Part shown: positions 52,968 through 60,453 of the stretch, one piece after another
Position numbering within the stretch: the stretch's first letter is position 1
Layout of the letters: every line of letters begins with the position of its first letter
From: Nordella sp. HKS 07
GTDB lineage: Bacteria > Pseudomonadota > Alphaproteobacteria > Rhizobiales > Aestuariivirgaceae
DNA: 64,000 nt
Assembly (NCBI RefSeq): GCF_011046735.1
Contig: NZ_CP049258.1
Span: 3,924,001-3,988,000, forward strand
Reading direction: 5' to 3'
Notes under the pieces: generated by a model
Database searches by the model: none
Told to the model about the DNA's origin: nothing
The model's input: the letters and a program-made list of their open reading frames with translations, nothing else
Translations under genes and position numbers: made by a program

Positions 52968-53937
52968 AGGCAAGGCGCCCAAACCGCCTGATATGACGAA
53001 GCTCGCCAACGCGCAGACTTCAGCGAATATAGGCACTGCCCTCACCGAGAGAATGATGAATATGGGCGGTGGCATGGAAACGCCGGACGGCTCGGTGAGC
53101 TATTCGCAGAGCGGCATCTATGATTGGACCGATCCAGTCTCGGGCAAGAAATATTCCATCCCGCTGATGAAGTCGACGACGTCGCTCTCGGCGGCGCAGC
53201 AGGCGATCAAGGACAAGAGCGACTCGGCGAAGCTCACCGCGGCCGGCATCGCCGATACCCTCGGTAGGCAATTTGCCCAGGCCGGCGACTTCGAGAACGA
53301 TATCGATAATCGGATCTACGATATGGGGCTCAAGCGCGTGCAGCCTCGAATGGATGAGGCGCGCCGGCGCGCCGAAACCAATGCCGTTAATCGCGGCATT
53401 CGGCCGGGCTCGGCTGCCTTTGACGTGCTGATGCGCGATGTCGGCCAGCAGGAAAACGATGCTTACACCCAGCTCGCCCTGAACAGCCGTGGGCAGGCGA
53501 TGAATGAGCGCGCGCAGCGTGCTGGCGAGATCGCCGGCTTTCTCGGCATGGGGCAGCCCGCCGCGGCGCCCGTCGCACCGCAATATCAGAGCAATCTGCC
53601 GACGGTCGATCATATTGGCCTTGGGATGCAGAACTATCAGAACCAGCTCGGGGCTTGGCAACAGAAGAACCAAAGCCTCAATCAGGCGCTCGGCGGCATG
53701 TTTGGCATCGCCGGCAACTTCATCAAATATTCGGATCGACGGCTGAAGACCGACATCAATAAGGTCGGCAGGACCGACGACGGCCAGAACATCTATTCAT
53801 ATCGCTATCGCGGCGACAAACGCATGCATCTCGGTCTCATGGCGCAGGAGGTCGAGAAAAAGCATCCCGACGCGGTCGTCGATGTCGGCGGCTACAAAGC
53901 TGTGGATTACAGCAAAGCCCTTCATCTCGGAGCGTAG
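52960..53937 (+). CDS. Virion protein with C-terminal S74 intramolecular chaperone
   Basis: A 325-residue protein. Residues 1-250 are helical and Ala/Gln-rich, with no fibre-like beta-helix. The last ~70 residues are an S74 self-cleaving chaperone domain: Ser258 and Lys263 in YSDRRLKTDI form the catalytic dyad, then HLGLMAQEVEKKHPDAV. Cleavage is expected just before Ser258 after trimer folding. S74 domains normally end long tail fibres, so its place on a short protein is unusual. Confidence 0.88.
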   Translation: MGKGKAPKPPDMTKLANAQTSANIGTALTERMMNMGGGMETPDGSVSYSQSGIYDWTDPVSGKKYSIPLMKSTTSLSAAQQAIKDKSDSAKLTAAGIADTLGRQFAQAGDFENDIDNRIYDMGLKRVQPRMDEARRRAETNAVNRGIRPGSAAFDVLMRDVGQQENDAYTQLALNSRGQAMNERAQRAGEIAGFLGMGQPAAAPVAPQYQSNLPTVDHIGLGMQNYQNQLGAWQQKNQSLNQALGGMFGIAGNFIKYSDRRLKTDINKVGRTDDGQNIYSYRYRGDKRMHLGLMAQEVEKKHPDAVVDVGGYKAVDYSKALHLGA

Positions 53938-53941
53938 GCCC

Positions 53942-54436
53942 ATGGTCGGTTTCATTTTCGGCGGCAACACGGGCATTCACAGCCCGGATGAGCTGGAGCA
54001 GCGCCGCGCCCTGGCGCGCCAGGCCATGGCGCAGTCAGCTGGCCGGGTCCCCCAGAATGTCTGGGAGGGCCTGAACTCGATTGCGGAAGCGATCGGGCAA
54101 CGCGTCGAGCGCAATCGCCTCGACCAGGCGGAGGCGACCGGGCGCGGCGCGGCCACGGACCGCTTCAACGCGCTCTTTGGGCCGAAGGACGCAGCCCCGT
54201 TAGGCACCCCGGGAGTCTCTGGGACTGCGGAGGTCGTGTCGCGGACCGATGGCGCGCCTAACCTCCCGCCTGCCGGTGATGCTCAGCCCGCCGGCTCTGC
54301 TCAGACAGGAGGGGCCACCCTCAACGAACTGTTCCAGGTCTATGCCGATCCCTGGACATCGCCGGAGCAGAAGAGCGTCCTTCTGATGCACATCGAACGG
54401 GAGATGCGGGCAGCCAATCCTGAGCGCCGGCCATAG
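53942..54436 (+). CDS. Phage internal/ejection-type protein (164 aa)
   Basis: From the ATG at 53942, four bases after the S74 gene. The start (HSPDELEQRRALARQAMAQS, then VWEGLNSIAEAIGQRVERNR) is a pattern I associate with internal virion proteins of alphaproteobacterial podoviruses, which are often much longer. The rest is Pro/Ala-rich with a helical end. It may be a shortened ejection protein. Last gene of the structural run before a strand switch. Confidence 0.65.
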   Translation: MVGFIFGGNTGIHSPDELEQRRALARQAMAQSAGRVPQNVWEGLNSIAEAIGQRVERNRLDQAEATGRGAATDRFNALFGPKDAAPLGTPGVSGTAEVVSRTDGAPNLPPAGDAQPAGSAQTGGATLNELFQVYADPWTSPEQKSVLLMHIEREMRAANPERRP

Positions 54437-54461
54437 CTAAAACGAAACGCCGTATAGGCGC

Positions 54462-54851
54462 TTACTTCCGTTTGGATTCGCCGGAGAAGAGTTGCGTCAA
54501 GCCCGCGGCCAGTCGTTGCAGAATATTCGCCGGAACCTGATAGGCGGTCACCACGCCGTCCTTGGTTTCGAGGCTGAGGATCGGATCCCGATAGCCCTTC
54601 GCACCACCGACGCTCAAGGTTTTGACATCGGCGATCTCGCTGTAGAAGTCCGTGTTCGTACCAGCCTTCTGCAGCTTCTCATGCGCTTCGCGGGTTCTGG
54701 CGGTCAGGATGCGGATCAGATGGCCGCTCAAAGACAAAGGTAAATTGAGGGTCGCCAGGCCCGAATCGGCGGTCTCGAAGGTGATGGAAATCATCTTGCC
54801 GTCCATGGCAACCCTTGCCTCGCCAATGCCATTGGGCTCGAAAGCGGTCAT
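54462..54851 (-). CDS. Hypothetical protein (129 aa), antisense after the structural run
   Basis: A soluble beta-rich protein (ISITFETADSGLATLNLPLS) with a helical end rich in Lys. No known domain. Reverse orientation relative to both flanking phage blocks, so it may be cargo or a host fragment. An overlap with other frames is weak, and its codon use looks real. Confidence 0.6.
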   Translation of the reverse strand: MTAFEPNGIGEARVAMDGKMISITFETADSGLATLNLPLSLSGHLIRILTARTREAHEKLQKAGTNTDFYSEIADVKTLSVGGAKGYRDPILSLETKDGVVTAYQVPANILQRLAAGLTQLFSGESKRK

Positions 54852-55059
54852 AATACGTCTCTTCTCGAATGTTTCGACTATACACGCTGGGCAGCTTTCA
54901 CTGCCTTGTCCAAGGTCAGTCTATAGGGGCTCCGGCCTCCCCGCGTCAAAGACTTCAACTGTCATTGTCTTTGCCGAGCCAACTTGGTCCCAGGCCGCGC
55001 TCAGCACATCCAGGCGCCATGTCAACCTTCTCCGGAAGTCCGGCTACAAGAGGTCGTCC

Positions 55060-55173
55060 ATGCCCGGGAACGGATCCGGCATCTATCGTCCGCCCGCCGG
55101 CATATCCGCCGCGCCGAGCGGCCTCATTGTCGGCGTCACCAAGTGGAAACTGATCCTGCGGGTGTTCGAATGA
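55060..55173 (+). CDS. Short ORF like a tail-fibre N-terminus (37 aa)
   Basis: An ATG after AGAGG begins PGNGSGIYRPPAG, the N-terminal signature of podovirus tail fibres, then passes quickly to a C-terminus VTKWKLILRVFE that recurs at 56956-57019 (GVDGTKWKLILRVFE). It looks like a fibre gene with its middle deleted. Its stop overlaps the holin-like ATG. May be a remnant and not a working protein. Confidence 0.5.
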   Translation: MPGNGSGIYRPPAGISAAPSGLIVGVTKWKLILRVFE

Positions 55174-55337
55174 CCACGACAAAGCTCAACTATGCGATCG
55201 CTTTCGCCGCGATCATCAGTCCCGCATGGCTCGACATCCTCAAGGAGGTTTCCCAGATAGCCGCCGCGCTGATGCCGTTCTTCGGCATTGCGCTCGTCAT
55301 CATGCAGATGATCAAGCTCGGGCGAGATAAAAAGTAA
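55116..55337 (+). repeat. Direct duplication, copy A (fibre end plus holin-like gene)
   Basis: About 220 bp here is nearly identical to 56956-57184, 1.84 kb to the right. It holds the last codons of the fibre-like frame and the whole holin-like gene. Copy B differs by a few bases and a frameshift. The 439-residue gene lies between the copies. Confidence 0.85.
55170..55337 (+). CDS. Holin-like small membrane protein
   Basis: A 55-residue protein with a charged start, one clear hydrophobic helix (ALMPFFGIALVIMQMIK) and a second, weaker hydrophobic stretch before it (YAIAFAAIISPAWL), ending in a basic tail. That is the profile of a small class II/III holin, which opens the inner membrane for endolysin. 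Lysis genes occur 2 kb downstream. The annotation is by profile and place only. An intact copy; the second is broken. Confidence 0.65.
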   Translation: MTTTKLNYAIAFAAIISPAWLDILKEVSQIAAALMPFFGIALVIMQMIKLGRDKK

Positions 55338-55352
55338 TCCCCGACAACACGG

Positions 55353-55373
55353 CCTCGCTATCTGCTAGCGAGG
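55353..55373 (+). other. Hairpin after the holin-like gene
   Basis: CCTCGCTA (55353-55360) pairs perfectly with TAGCGAGG (55366-55373) around five bases. No T-run follows, so it is at most a weak terminator or an RNA-stabilising stem. The 202-bp gap to the next gene holds nothing else I can support. Confidence 0.55.
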
Positions 55374-55539
55374 GCGCCGGTGGGCGCTCGCCATAGAACC
55401 ATCTCCCCTGCTCGCAAGGCATTAGGTCGACCCGACGTCGACAGGCGTTTGTCGAGGGGGCATCGGCGCCAATTTTTCTTCACTGCGAAAATGTGGCCGT
55501 CGCCAGTTTCAAACGAAATGATACCAGGAGGTAAATGAC

Positions 55540-56859
55540 ATGCCAAGAAAGATGGATCCGTTGCTCGACAGCTTTGGCACGCTCGCACCATACACGCCGA
55601 CCCTCAGGGAGCGCCTCGCGGAGGCTCTGCGCGCCGCGTTCGGTGAGGAGAAGGCCCACGACCTGGGCATGCTGTGGGACAACTCGCCGCTAAGCGCCGC
55701 CACCGAGGTTTACGATGCCGGGCGCATGGCCGCTAGCGGCAATCTCAAAGGCGCGACGATGACGGCCGCACTTGCTTTGGTCCCCGGCAGGAAGGTCGTC
55801 AAAGAGGCTGCGGAGAAAACCGTGAAGACGGCCGAGAAGCTTGGCGAATTCTTCGATTACAGCCGCCTTGGTGAGTTGTCAAAGCAGCCACAGCATGGAC
55901 TTCTTCGCTATGTGCCACCTCGGGGCGTTCCGCAACGCACCATCGACCTGAGAGCGAATCCGGACGTCAGAAGAGGGATGCTCGAAACGATCGATCGCGG
56001 CCTGAGTATGGGCGGCGCGAACTGGTACAATACCGAACCTCTGCTAGAGAAATTTGTTGAGATCTTAGGGAGGCGCCGAGGCTACGAAGCGTTCCGCAAA
56101 TTCATAGGATATGTCGCCGCGGCATCACCAAAGGCGCGGGTCGCAGAGAGCGTCCGCAATGGGTCGTATTATTACATGCGAGACGTCAGCGGCAAAGGAT
56201 TGCCCATTGTCGGCGAGACGAACCCCCAACCCTATGGAAACCCGTTTCAGCGACGGCACCAGATGAACGCGCATCGGGTGGCGGCGGGAGGCCTGAACCC
56301 ACTTACTCATCCAAAGACTGCGTCGTTCTTGGAGAACCTCTCCGGCAACCCGACGCCTGTAACTATCGACATGCACGCTTTCAAGCTACCCGCCATTCTT
56401 GCTCAGGATCCCCGCTATTTGGTCACAGCGTATAAAACCGGCATCAAGGGCGCCCCCCGACTTAACGTCAGACAGGCAGTCGAAAGCGGCCAAATGCAGA
56501 TGTCCGGGTTGCGTCCGGCACACTGGCAGGCCATTCCGAGGAAAACCGAATATGGCGCTCTGGAAGACTACTACACCGGCTTGGGGCGTGAGTTGGGCAT
56601 GCCGCCGTCGCAGACGCAAGCCTCTGCATGGATCGGCGGCGGTTCGCTTACCGGAGTGGCCAGTGACGGGCTCAAGCCATTCGTCGAGATCGTCCAGGAC
56701 AGAGTGAACAAGACCGCAAAGGCCTATGGCGTCCCACCGGACCAGATCTGGCGCGATTTTATTCGCGGCAAGATCAGCCTCATCGCTCTGGGCGGAGGTG
56801 CAGCGCTGACAATGGGAACGGCCAATCAGTCTCAACCGACGACGGCAGGTCGAGAGTAA
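55540..56859 (+). CDS. 439-residue phage protein between duplicated holin-like copies
   Basis: A strong AGGAGG precedes the ATG. The first ~110 residues are helical and Ala-rich (a possible targeting or virion-packaging part). Residues ~160-310 contain helices around WYNTEPLLEKFVEILGRRRG and SFLENLSGNPTPVTIDMHAF. The latter recalls the helix-hairpin-helix stretch VTID(M/R)HAxR of DNA-glycosylase-like phage proteins (DUF7178-like); this is inference by eye. No membrane segment. It lies inside a segment flanked by direct repeats, so it may be cargo. Confidence 0.7.
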   Translation: MPRKMDPLLDSFGTLAPYTPTLRERLAEALRAAFGEEKAHDLGMLWDNSPLSAATEVYDAGRMAASGNLKGATMTAALALVPGRKVVKEAAEKTVKTAEKLGEFFDYSRLGELSKQPQHGLLRYVPPRGVPQRTIDLRANPDVRRGMLETIDRGLSMGGANWYNTEPLLEKFVEILGRRRGYEAFRKFIGYVAAASPKARVAESVRNGSYYYMRDVSGKGLPIVGETNPQPYGNPFQRRHQMNAHRVAAGGLNPLTHPKTASFLENLSGNPTPVTIDMHAFKLPAILAQDPRYLVTAYKTGIKGAPRLNVRQAVESGQMQMSGLRPAHWQAIPRKTEYGALEDYYTGLGRELGMPPSQTQASAWIGGGSLTGVASDGLKPFVEIVQDRVNKTAKAYGVPPDQIWRDFIRGKISLIALGGGAALTMGTANQSQPTTAGRE

Positions 56860-56955
56860 TCAAGGGGACCTTTAGCGGGGCCAGCAGAACCCGAACAATG
56901 CGGAAAACGCCAATGCCCTCTGCCCCTAGCGCGGCCAGCTGATTTGTTGCCGATT

Positions 56956-57184
56956 GAGCGGTTTCGTCGTCGGCGTCGATGGCACCAAGTGGAAACTGAT
57001 CCTGCGGGTGTTCGAATGACCACGACGAAGCTCAACTATGCGATCGCTTCCCCGCGATCATCAGTCCCGCATGGCTCGACATCCTCAAGGAGGTTTCCCA
57101 GATAGCCGCCGCGCTGATGCCGTTCTTCGGCATTGCGCTCGTCATCATGCAGATGATCAAGCTCGGGCGCAGAGACAAGCCGTA
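56956..57184 (+). repeat. Direct duplication, copy B
   Basis: Matches 55116-55337 closely from GAGCGG to the stop of the holin-like gene. It keeps a 7-bp insert relative to copy A near its start (GTCGATGGCACC against GTCACC) and has lost a base in the holin-like part. Confidence 0.85.
57016..57184 (+). pseudogene. Frameshifted second copy of the holin-like gene
   Basis: The sequence follows the intact copy closely but reads GCTTCCCCGCG where copy A has GCTTTCGCCGCG, one base shorter. The frame then stops after about 29 codons. Restoring the base would give an almost identical 55-residue protein ending in GRRDKP. A decayed duplicate, unless the indel is a sequencing error. Confidence 0.8.
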
Positions 57185-57260
57185 AGGCGAACCGGCCCAC
57201 TCGGTTCCTGCCGCTCGAATCTTAGCAGTCTGAATATTCCACCACAGAAGGAGCATTGTC

Positions 57261-58088
57261 ATGAGAGCCTTCCATTGGCTTGTCGCGGTCGGCTGCGCGC
57301 TCGGCCTGTTGCTACCCGCAACCGAAGCCCGCTTCGTTCGGGCGCAGGAAATCTGGGATCTGACGAAGATGGCCGAGCAGATTGACCAGACCAATGTTGT
57401 CGTCGGAGCCGACGGTGACGGCTTCTGCTCGGGCACGATCATCTCGAAACAGCTCCGTCTCGTGCTCACCGCCTCCCATTGCGTGACGGATCGCGTCACC
57501 CGTGAGACACAGGAATTCGTGGATCCGGTGACCGGCGAGGTCACGAAGAAGACGATCGAGAAGAAACTCGACCTCGAGATCTGGCAGAATGTCACCCGGG
57601 ATTATCAGGTGATTTCATCTCGCCGTTACGTTGCGAAGATCGTCGGCAACGATAGCCAGAACGATGTCGCGCTGCTCCAGATTCTCGATCTCGAATTCAA
57701 GGCCCAGATGGAAGCACCGCTGGCGCCGGATAGCCATCGGCTCATGCGCGGTCAGACCATCTACGTGGTCGGGAACCCGGGCGTCGTGCTCGACAACTCT
57801 GTTACGAAAGGCATCGTTTCCTCGACCGAGCGGACGCTTAACATCGGCGGCAAACTGCTCAAGGTCTTCCAGATCGATGCCGCCTCAATCGGCGGCAATT
57901 CGGGTGGATCGGTGCTGAACGAACGAGGAGAGCTCGTCGGAACGCTTGATGCGGGGTTGCGCGGGTCGGGCATCAACTTCGCTGTGCCGATCTCGGCGAC
58001 GAAGGCCCTGCTACGCCGGAGTGGATTCGCCGGCCTGGCATTTTCCCAGGTAAAGAAGCACGACCGCATCGCGCCGGAGACGCGCTGA
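57261..58088 (+). CDS. Secreted trypsin-like serine protease in the lysis cassette
   Basis: A 275-residue protein with an N-terminal signal peptide (RAFHWLVAVGCALGLLLPA). The chymotrypsin-fold triad is His73 (LTASHC), Asp135 (NDVALL) and Ser214 (GGNSGGSV), all intact. It is exported to the periplasm and resembles trypsin-like proteases of the S1 family. It precedes the amidase with a one-base overlap (TGATG), so it is co-translated with lysis genes. A role in envelope breakdown or in processing is inference. Confidence 0.88.
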   Translation: MRAFHWLVAVGCALGLLLPATEARFVRAQEIWDLTKMAEQIDQTNVVVGADGDGFCSGTIISKQLRLVLTASHCVTDRVTRETQEFVDPVTGEVTKKTIEKKLDLEIWQNVTRDYQVISSRRYVAKIVGNDSQNDVALLQILDLEFKAQMEAPLAPDSHRLMRGQTIYVVGNPGVVLDNSVTKGIVSSTERTLNIGGKLLKVFQIDAASIGGNSGGSVLNERGELVGTLDAGLRGSGINFAVPISATKALLRRSGFAGLAFSQVKKHDRIAPETR

Positions 58089-58807
58089 TGCGGCGCCGCT
58101 CGACAGACTATATCGTGCTGCACTGTTCGGCCACGCCGCCCACCGCCGATATCGGCGTCCTGGAAATCCGCCGCTGGCACAAAGCCAAGGGGTGGAGCGA
58201 CATCGGATATCATTTCGTTATCCGTCGAAACGGAGATATCGAGGAGGGGCGGCCGGCTGGTGACATCGGCAGCCACGTCAAGAACCAAAATGCCATTTCC
58301 GTAGGCCTGTGTCTCATTGGCGGAGTCGACACCAGGCAAAGGCCAAGGAACAATTTCACCGACGAACAATGGTCTGCGCTTCGGCGGCTTCTGGCTGAAC
58401 TTCAGTCGCGTTATCCGCATAGTCTGGTCATCGGCCATCGCGATTTTCCTGATGTCGCCAAAGCATGCCCGTGTTTTGACGCGATCGCGTGGGCGGGGAA
58501 AAATGGATTCCGCGCCGCGCCGCGGTTTCGCCCCGTCTCGGCCTCCGTGCTGCGTGCCATCCGGCGCGAGACCGAGGACGGCGATGAGGCCGACGAGACG
58601 GAAGCAATCGCTAAAACTGGTCCGGGGAAATGGCTGACGGCGATAGCAGGATCCGGCGGCGTCGGTTCTTTGGCCGGCGTCGGCTATGGCATGGACTGGC
58701 TCAGTCTCCTCATCTTCATGCTGGGTCTCACCACCGCCACTTGCGGTGTTCTCCTCGCCATTGGGCATGAGCGACGGGAGAAGCTCTGGGACAGGCTGTT
58801 CGGATGA
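58088..58807 (+). CDS. N-acetylmuramoyl-L-alanine amidase endolysin with C-terminal membrane segments
   Basis: A 239-residue protein of the T7-lysozyme-like amidase_2 type. Zinc ligands are His12 (VLHCSAT), His117 (IGHRDF) and Cys127, and Tyr41 and Lys125 (VAKACPCF) fit the catalytic pair. The end holds two hydrophobic helices (GVGSLAGVGYGMDWL and SLLIFMLGLTTATCGVLLAI), so the enzyme may be membrane-anchored. It cleaves the amide bond between MurNAc and peptide. Confidence 0.92.
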   Translation: MRRRSTDYIVLHCSATPPTADIGVLEIRRWHKAKGWSDIGYHFVIRRNGDIEEGRPAGDIGSHVKNQNAISVGLCLIGGVDTRQRPRNNFTDEQWSALRRLLAELQSRYPHSLVIGHRDFPDVAKACPCFDAIAWAGKNGFRAAPRFRPVSASVLRAIRRETEDGDEADETEAIAKTGPGKWLTAIAGSGGVGSLAGVGYGMDWLSLLIFMLGLTTATCGVLLAIGHERREKLWDRLFG

Positions 58808-59154
58808 TGACGCTTCTCGCCCGCTTGGGGCTGGGTGGCATCGGGCTCAAGAGCCTGGCCGCCCTCATCCTCATCCTATCAGGATTGCTCTTGGCGGCAG
58901 GTCTTGCGGCCAAGCTCTATGTTGCCGGTCTCCATGCCGAGCGGATCAAGTCGCTCGAGGCGACGATCGCTCGGATCAAAGAGGAACTCGTCGCAAATGA
59001 GACCGTAATCCGCCAGGCCGAGATCGAAGCTCGCGCCGCGGAAGCTGAGGAACGCAAGCTAAAGGAACTCATCGATGCGCTTCAGGACGTCAGGTCATGT
59101 CCTCTTACTCGCGAGCATGTTGACGGCCTGCGTCGGATCGACCAGGCCCCCTGA
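58804..59154 (+). CDS. Rz-like inner-membrane spanin
   Basis: A 116-residue protein with one N-terminal membrane helix (AALILILSGLLLAAGLAAK) and a long charged coiled coil (RIKSLEATIARIKEELVANE). This is the i-spanin profile. It overlaps the amidase by 4 bp, and an Rz1-like gene starts inside it in another frame. With its partner it fuses inner and outer membranes at the last step of lysis. Confidence 0.85.
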   Translation: MMTLLARLGLGGIGLKSLAALILILSGLLLAAGLAAKLYVAGLHAERIKSLEATIARIKEELVANETVIRQAEIEARAAEAEERKLKELIDALQDVRSCPLTREHVDGLRRIDQAP

Positions 59155-59335
59155 CATGAGAGTGCCGCTTCCAGATCCCCCGACGAGACTGCAAATGCGT
59201 TGCGACTTTCCGAATGTCGTGGTCGGCCAGGATGCGGTCATGGCTCTTTATCAAAGCCGGGCCGCGCTCAAGACATGCGAGGGCAAGCGTCGCGACTGGC
59301 AGAAGTTTTACCGCTACCTGCGTGAAAAGAGATAG
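59075..59335 (+). CDS. Rz1-like outer-membrane lipoprotein spanin, overlapping Rz
   Basis: An 86-residue protein with a lipoprotein signal whose lipobox is LTAC (cysteine near residue 19), followed by a Pro-rich segment (PDMRVPLPDPPTRLQ). Lipobox and Pro-rich start are the marks of o-spanins. It begins 80 bp before the Rz stop and runs past it, the standard overlapping Rz/Rz1 design. Confidence 0.85.
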   Translation: MRFRTSGHVLLLASMLTACVGSTRPPDMRVPLPDPPTRLQMRCDFPNVVVGQDAVMALYQSRAALKTCEGKRRDWQKFYRYLREKR

Positions 59336-59338
59336 GGC

Positions 59339-59584
59339 ATGCCGAAGAAACTTATACTCACCGAGCGCAATCTAGGTCGCGAACGTGCCGCGGGACAGGC
59401 ATTTCCCGAAGATGGGCTGATCGAGATCGATCCGCGACTCGCACCGCGCCAGTGGCTCTCGACGCTGGTTCATGAGGCGGTGCATATGGCCTTTCCGGAT
59501 GCCGACGAGAAATCGGTCGCCAAGGCTGAAAGGACCATAACCCGCATTCTTTGGCGAGCAGGTCTGCGGCGCATCCATCAATGA
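59339..59584 (+). CDS. Small HExxH zinc-metallopeptidase-like protein (81 aa)
   Basis: A short protein with LVHEAVHMAFPDADEKSV, a canonical HExxH zinc site, preceded by a beta start (PKKLILTERNLGRE). It is smaller than most known peptidases, so it may be a minimal SprT-like or WLM-like domain. It follows Rz1 directly with a GATAGGG site. Last phage-like gene. Confidence 0.7.
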   Translation: MPKKLILTERNLGRERAAGQAFPEDGLIEIDPRLAPRQWLSTLVHEAVHMAFPDADEKSVAKAERTITRILWRAGLRRIHQ

Positions 59585-59670
59585 GCAAGAGCGCGAACCG
59601 GGCGAAATATCCACGCGCTAAAGCGTGGTGGCTTTAGGACGAGTCGCCATCACGTTTTATCATTTTATTT

Positions 59671-59721
59671 GCGCATGATCCTTTCGGAAAACCGCTTCGC
59701 ACTTTTCCGGATCATGCTCTA
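59671..59721. repeat. Rhizobiales-type intergenic palindrome (class 3)
   Basis: GCATGATCC at 59673-59681 with TCGGAAAA pairs with TTTTCCG-GATCATGC at 59703-59717 around a GC-rich loop. This pattern (GCATGATCC...GGATCATGC) is one of the most common dispersed intergenic palindromes of the order. It lies at the right edge of the prophage. Confidence 0.8.
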
Positions 59722-60453
59722 GAAGCCGAGCCAATTCACGATGCGAGTTCCGAGTGGCATATCCTCTTTGGTCCAGACGACGGTATTTTCGTCAGGCTTC
59801 AGGCTCGTAATCTTGCTTTCAGACGCCGTTGAATCTGGCTTCGCCTTCGCTTTCGACGCCGTGGCCTTCGGTGTTTTTGTTTTGGCGGTAACCTTGGGGA
59901 GGGGCGTCTTGGCAGGCTTCGCCTTTACCACCTTCTTGAGGACCGGCTTAGTCTTGGACTTGGCGAGGGGCTTGTTCTCGATCTTTTGGTCCAGTATTTC
60001 GACCTGCGGTGGCGGAGCGGCCGCAGCTACCGGCACGGCCTCGCGGTCGGGCTGCGAAGGCGGAACAGCCGCAGCTGTTGACTCGGGTTGGCGCTCGGGC
60101 TGCGCAGGCGGATCGGCCGCAGCTACTGGTTTGACTGTGTGGCTCGGCCGCGAAGGCGGAACAGCCGCAGCTATGGGTTCGACTTGGCTTTCCGCTCGTT
60201 TGGGTTCGAACCACGGAACATCGGCCGAACCGCGCTCAACGACAGTCGTCTTGTCTGGAGGGACCAAAAGAGGCTGCTTAGGGGCGACGACCGCCTGATT
60301 CTCGGGGCAGCGGTAAACGGTCGTGGCGGCGATGCCCGACTCTATCGAGGGACTCACACATTCGCTATGGGCAGCTGTTATCAAGCCGAAAAGGCCGAAA
60401 CCCACCGCCGCGGAGGATAGCCATAGATGCCTTGCGGGCCTGTCAAGTTTCAC
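59719..60453 (-). CDS. Exported Pro/Ala/Lys-rich protein
   Basis: A 244-residue protein. An N-terminal hydrophobic stretch (AAVGFGLFGLITAAHSEC) is a signal peptide or membrane anchor. The middle carries four degenerate repeats of the form AAAVPPSxP, and the last third is a Lys/Ala/Pro/Thr-rich tail followed by a short globular end (MPLGTRIVNWLGF). Such proteins may span the periplasm; no catalytic domain. Function unknown. Confidence 0.7.
   Translation of the reverse strand: MKLDRPARHLWLSSAAVGFGLFGLITAAHSECVSPSIESGIAATTVYRCPENQAVVAPKQPLLVPPDKTTVVERGSADVPWFEPKRAESQVEPIAAAVPPSRPSHTVKPVAAADPPAQPERQPESTAAAVPPSQPDREAVPVAAAAPPPQVEILDQKIENKPLAKSKTKPVLKKVVKAKPAKTPLPKVTAKTKTPKATASKAKAKPDSTASESKITSLKPDENTVVWTKEDMPLGTRIVNWLGF

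Larger units (their letters stand above)
37552..59584. mobile_element. P22/podovirus-like prophage, probably defective
   Basis: An unbroken block of phage-type genes: repressor and switch, portal, scaffold, coat, adaptor, gp10-like tail protein, S74 self-cleaving protein, lysis cassette. No integrase, no large terminase, no replication genes and no transposase are visible, and I found no flanking att repeat. Bounds are the first and last phage-like genes, so they are approximate. A tRNA-Arg lies 1.3 kb to the right with its 3' end facing the element. Confidence 0.85.

Noticed and set aside
57038-57385. 115-residue frame over the second holin-like copy
   Set aside because: It is the out-of-frame reading of the duplicated DNA and of the protease start.
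37552-59584. Gene transfer agent (RcGTA-like)
   Set aside because: The gene order, P22-like portal, scaffold, S24 repressor and spanins are those of a podovirus prophage, and no RcGTA-type genes are seen.
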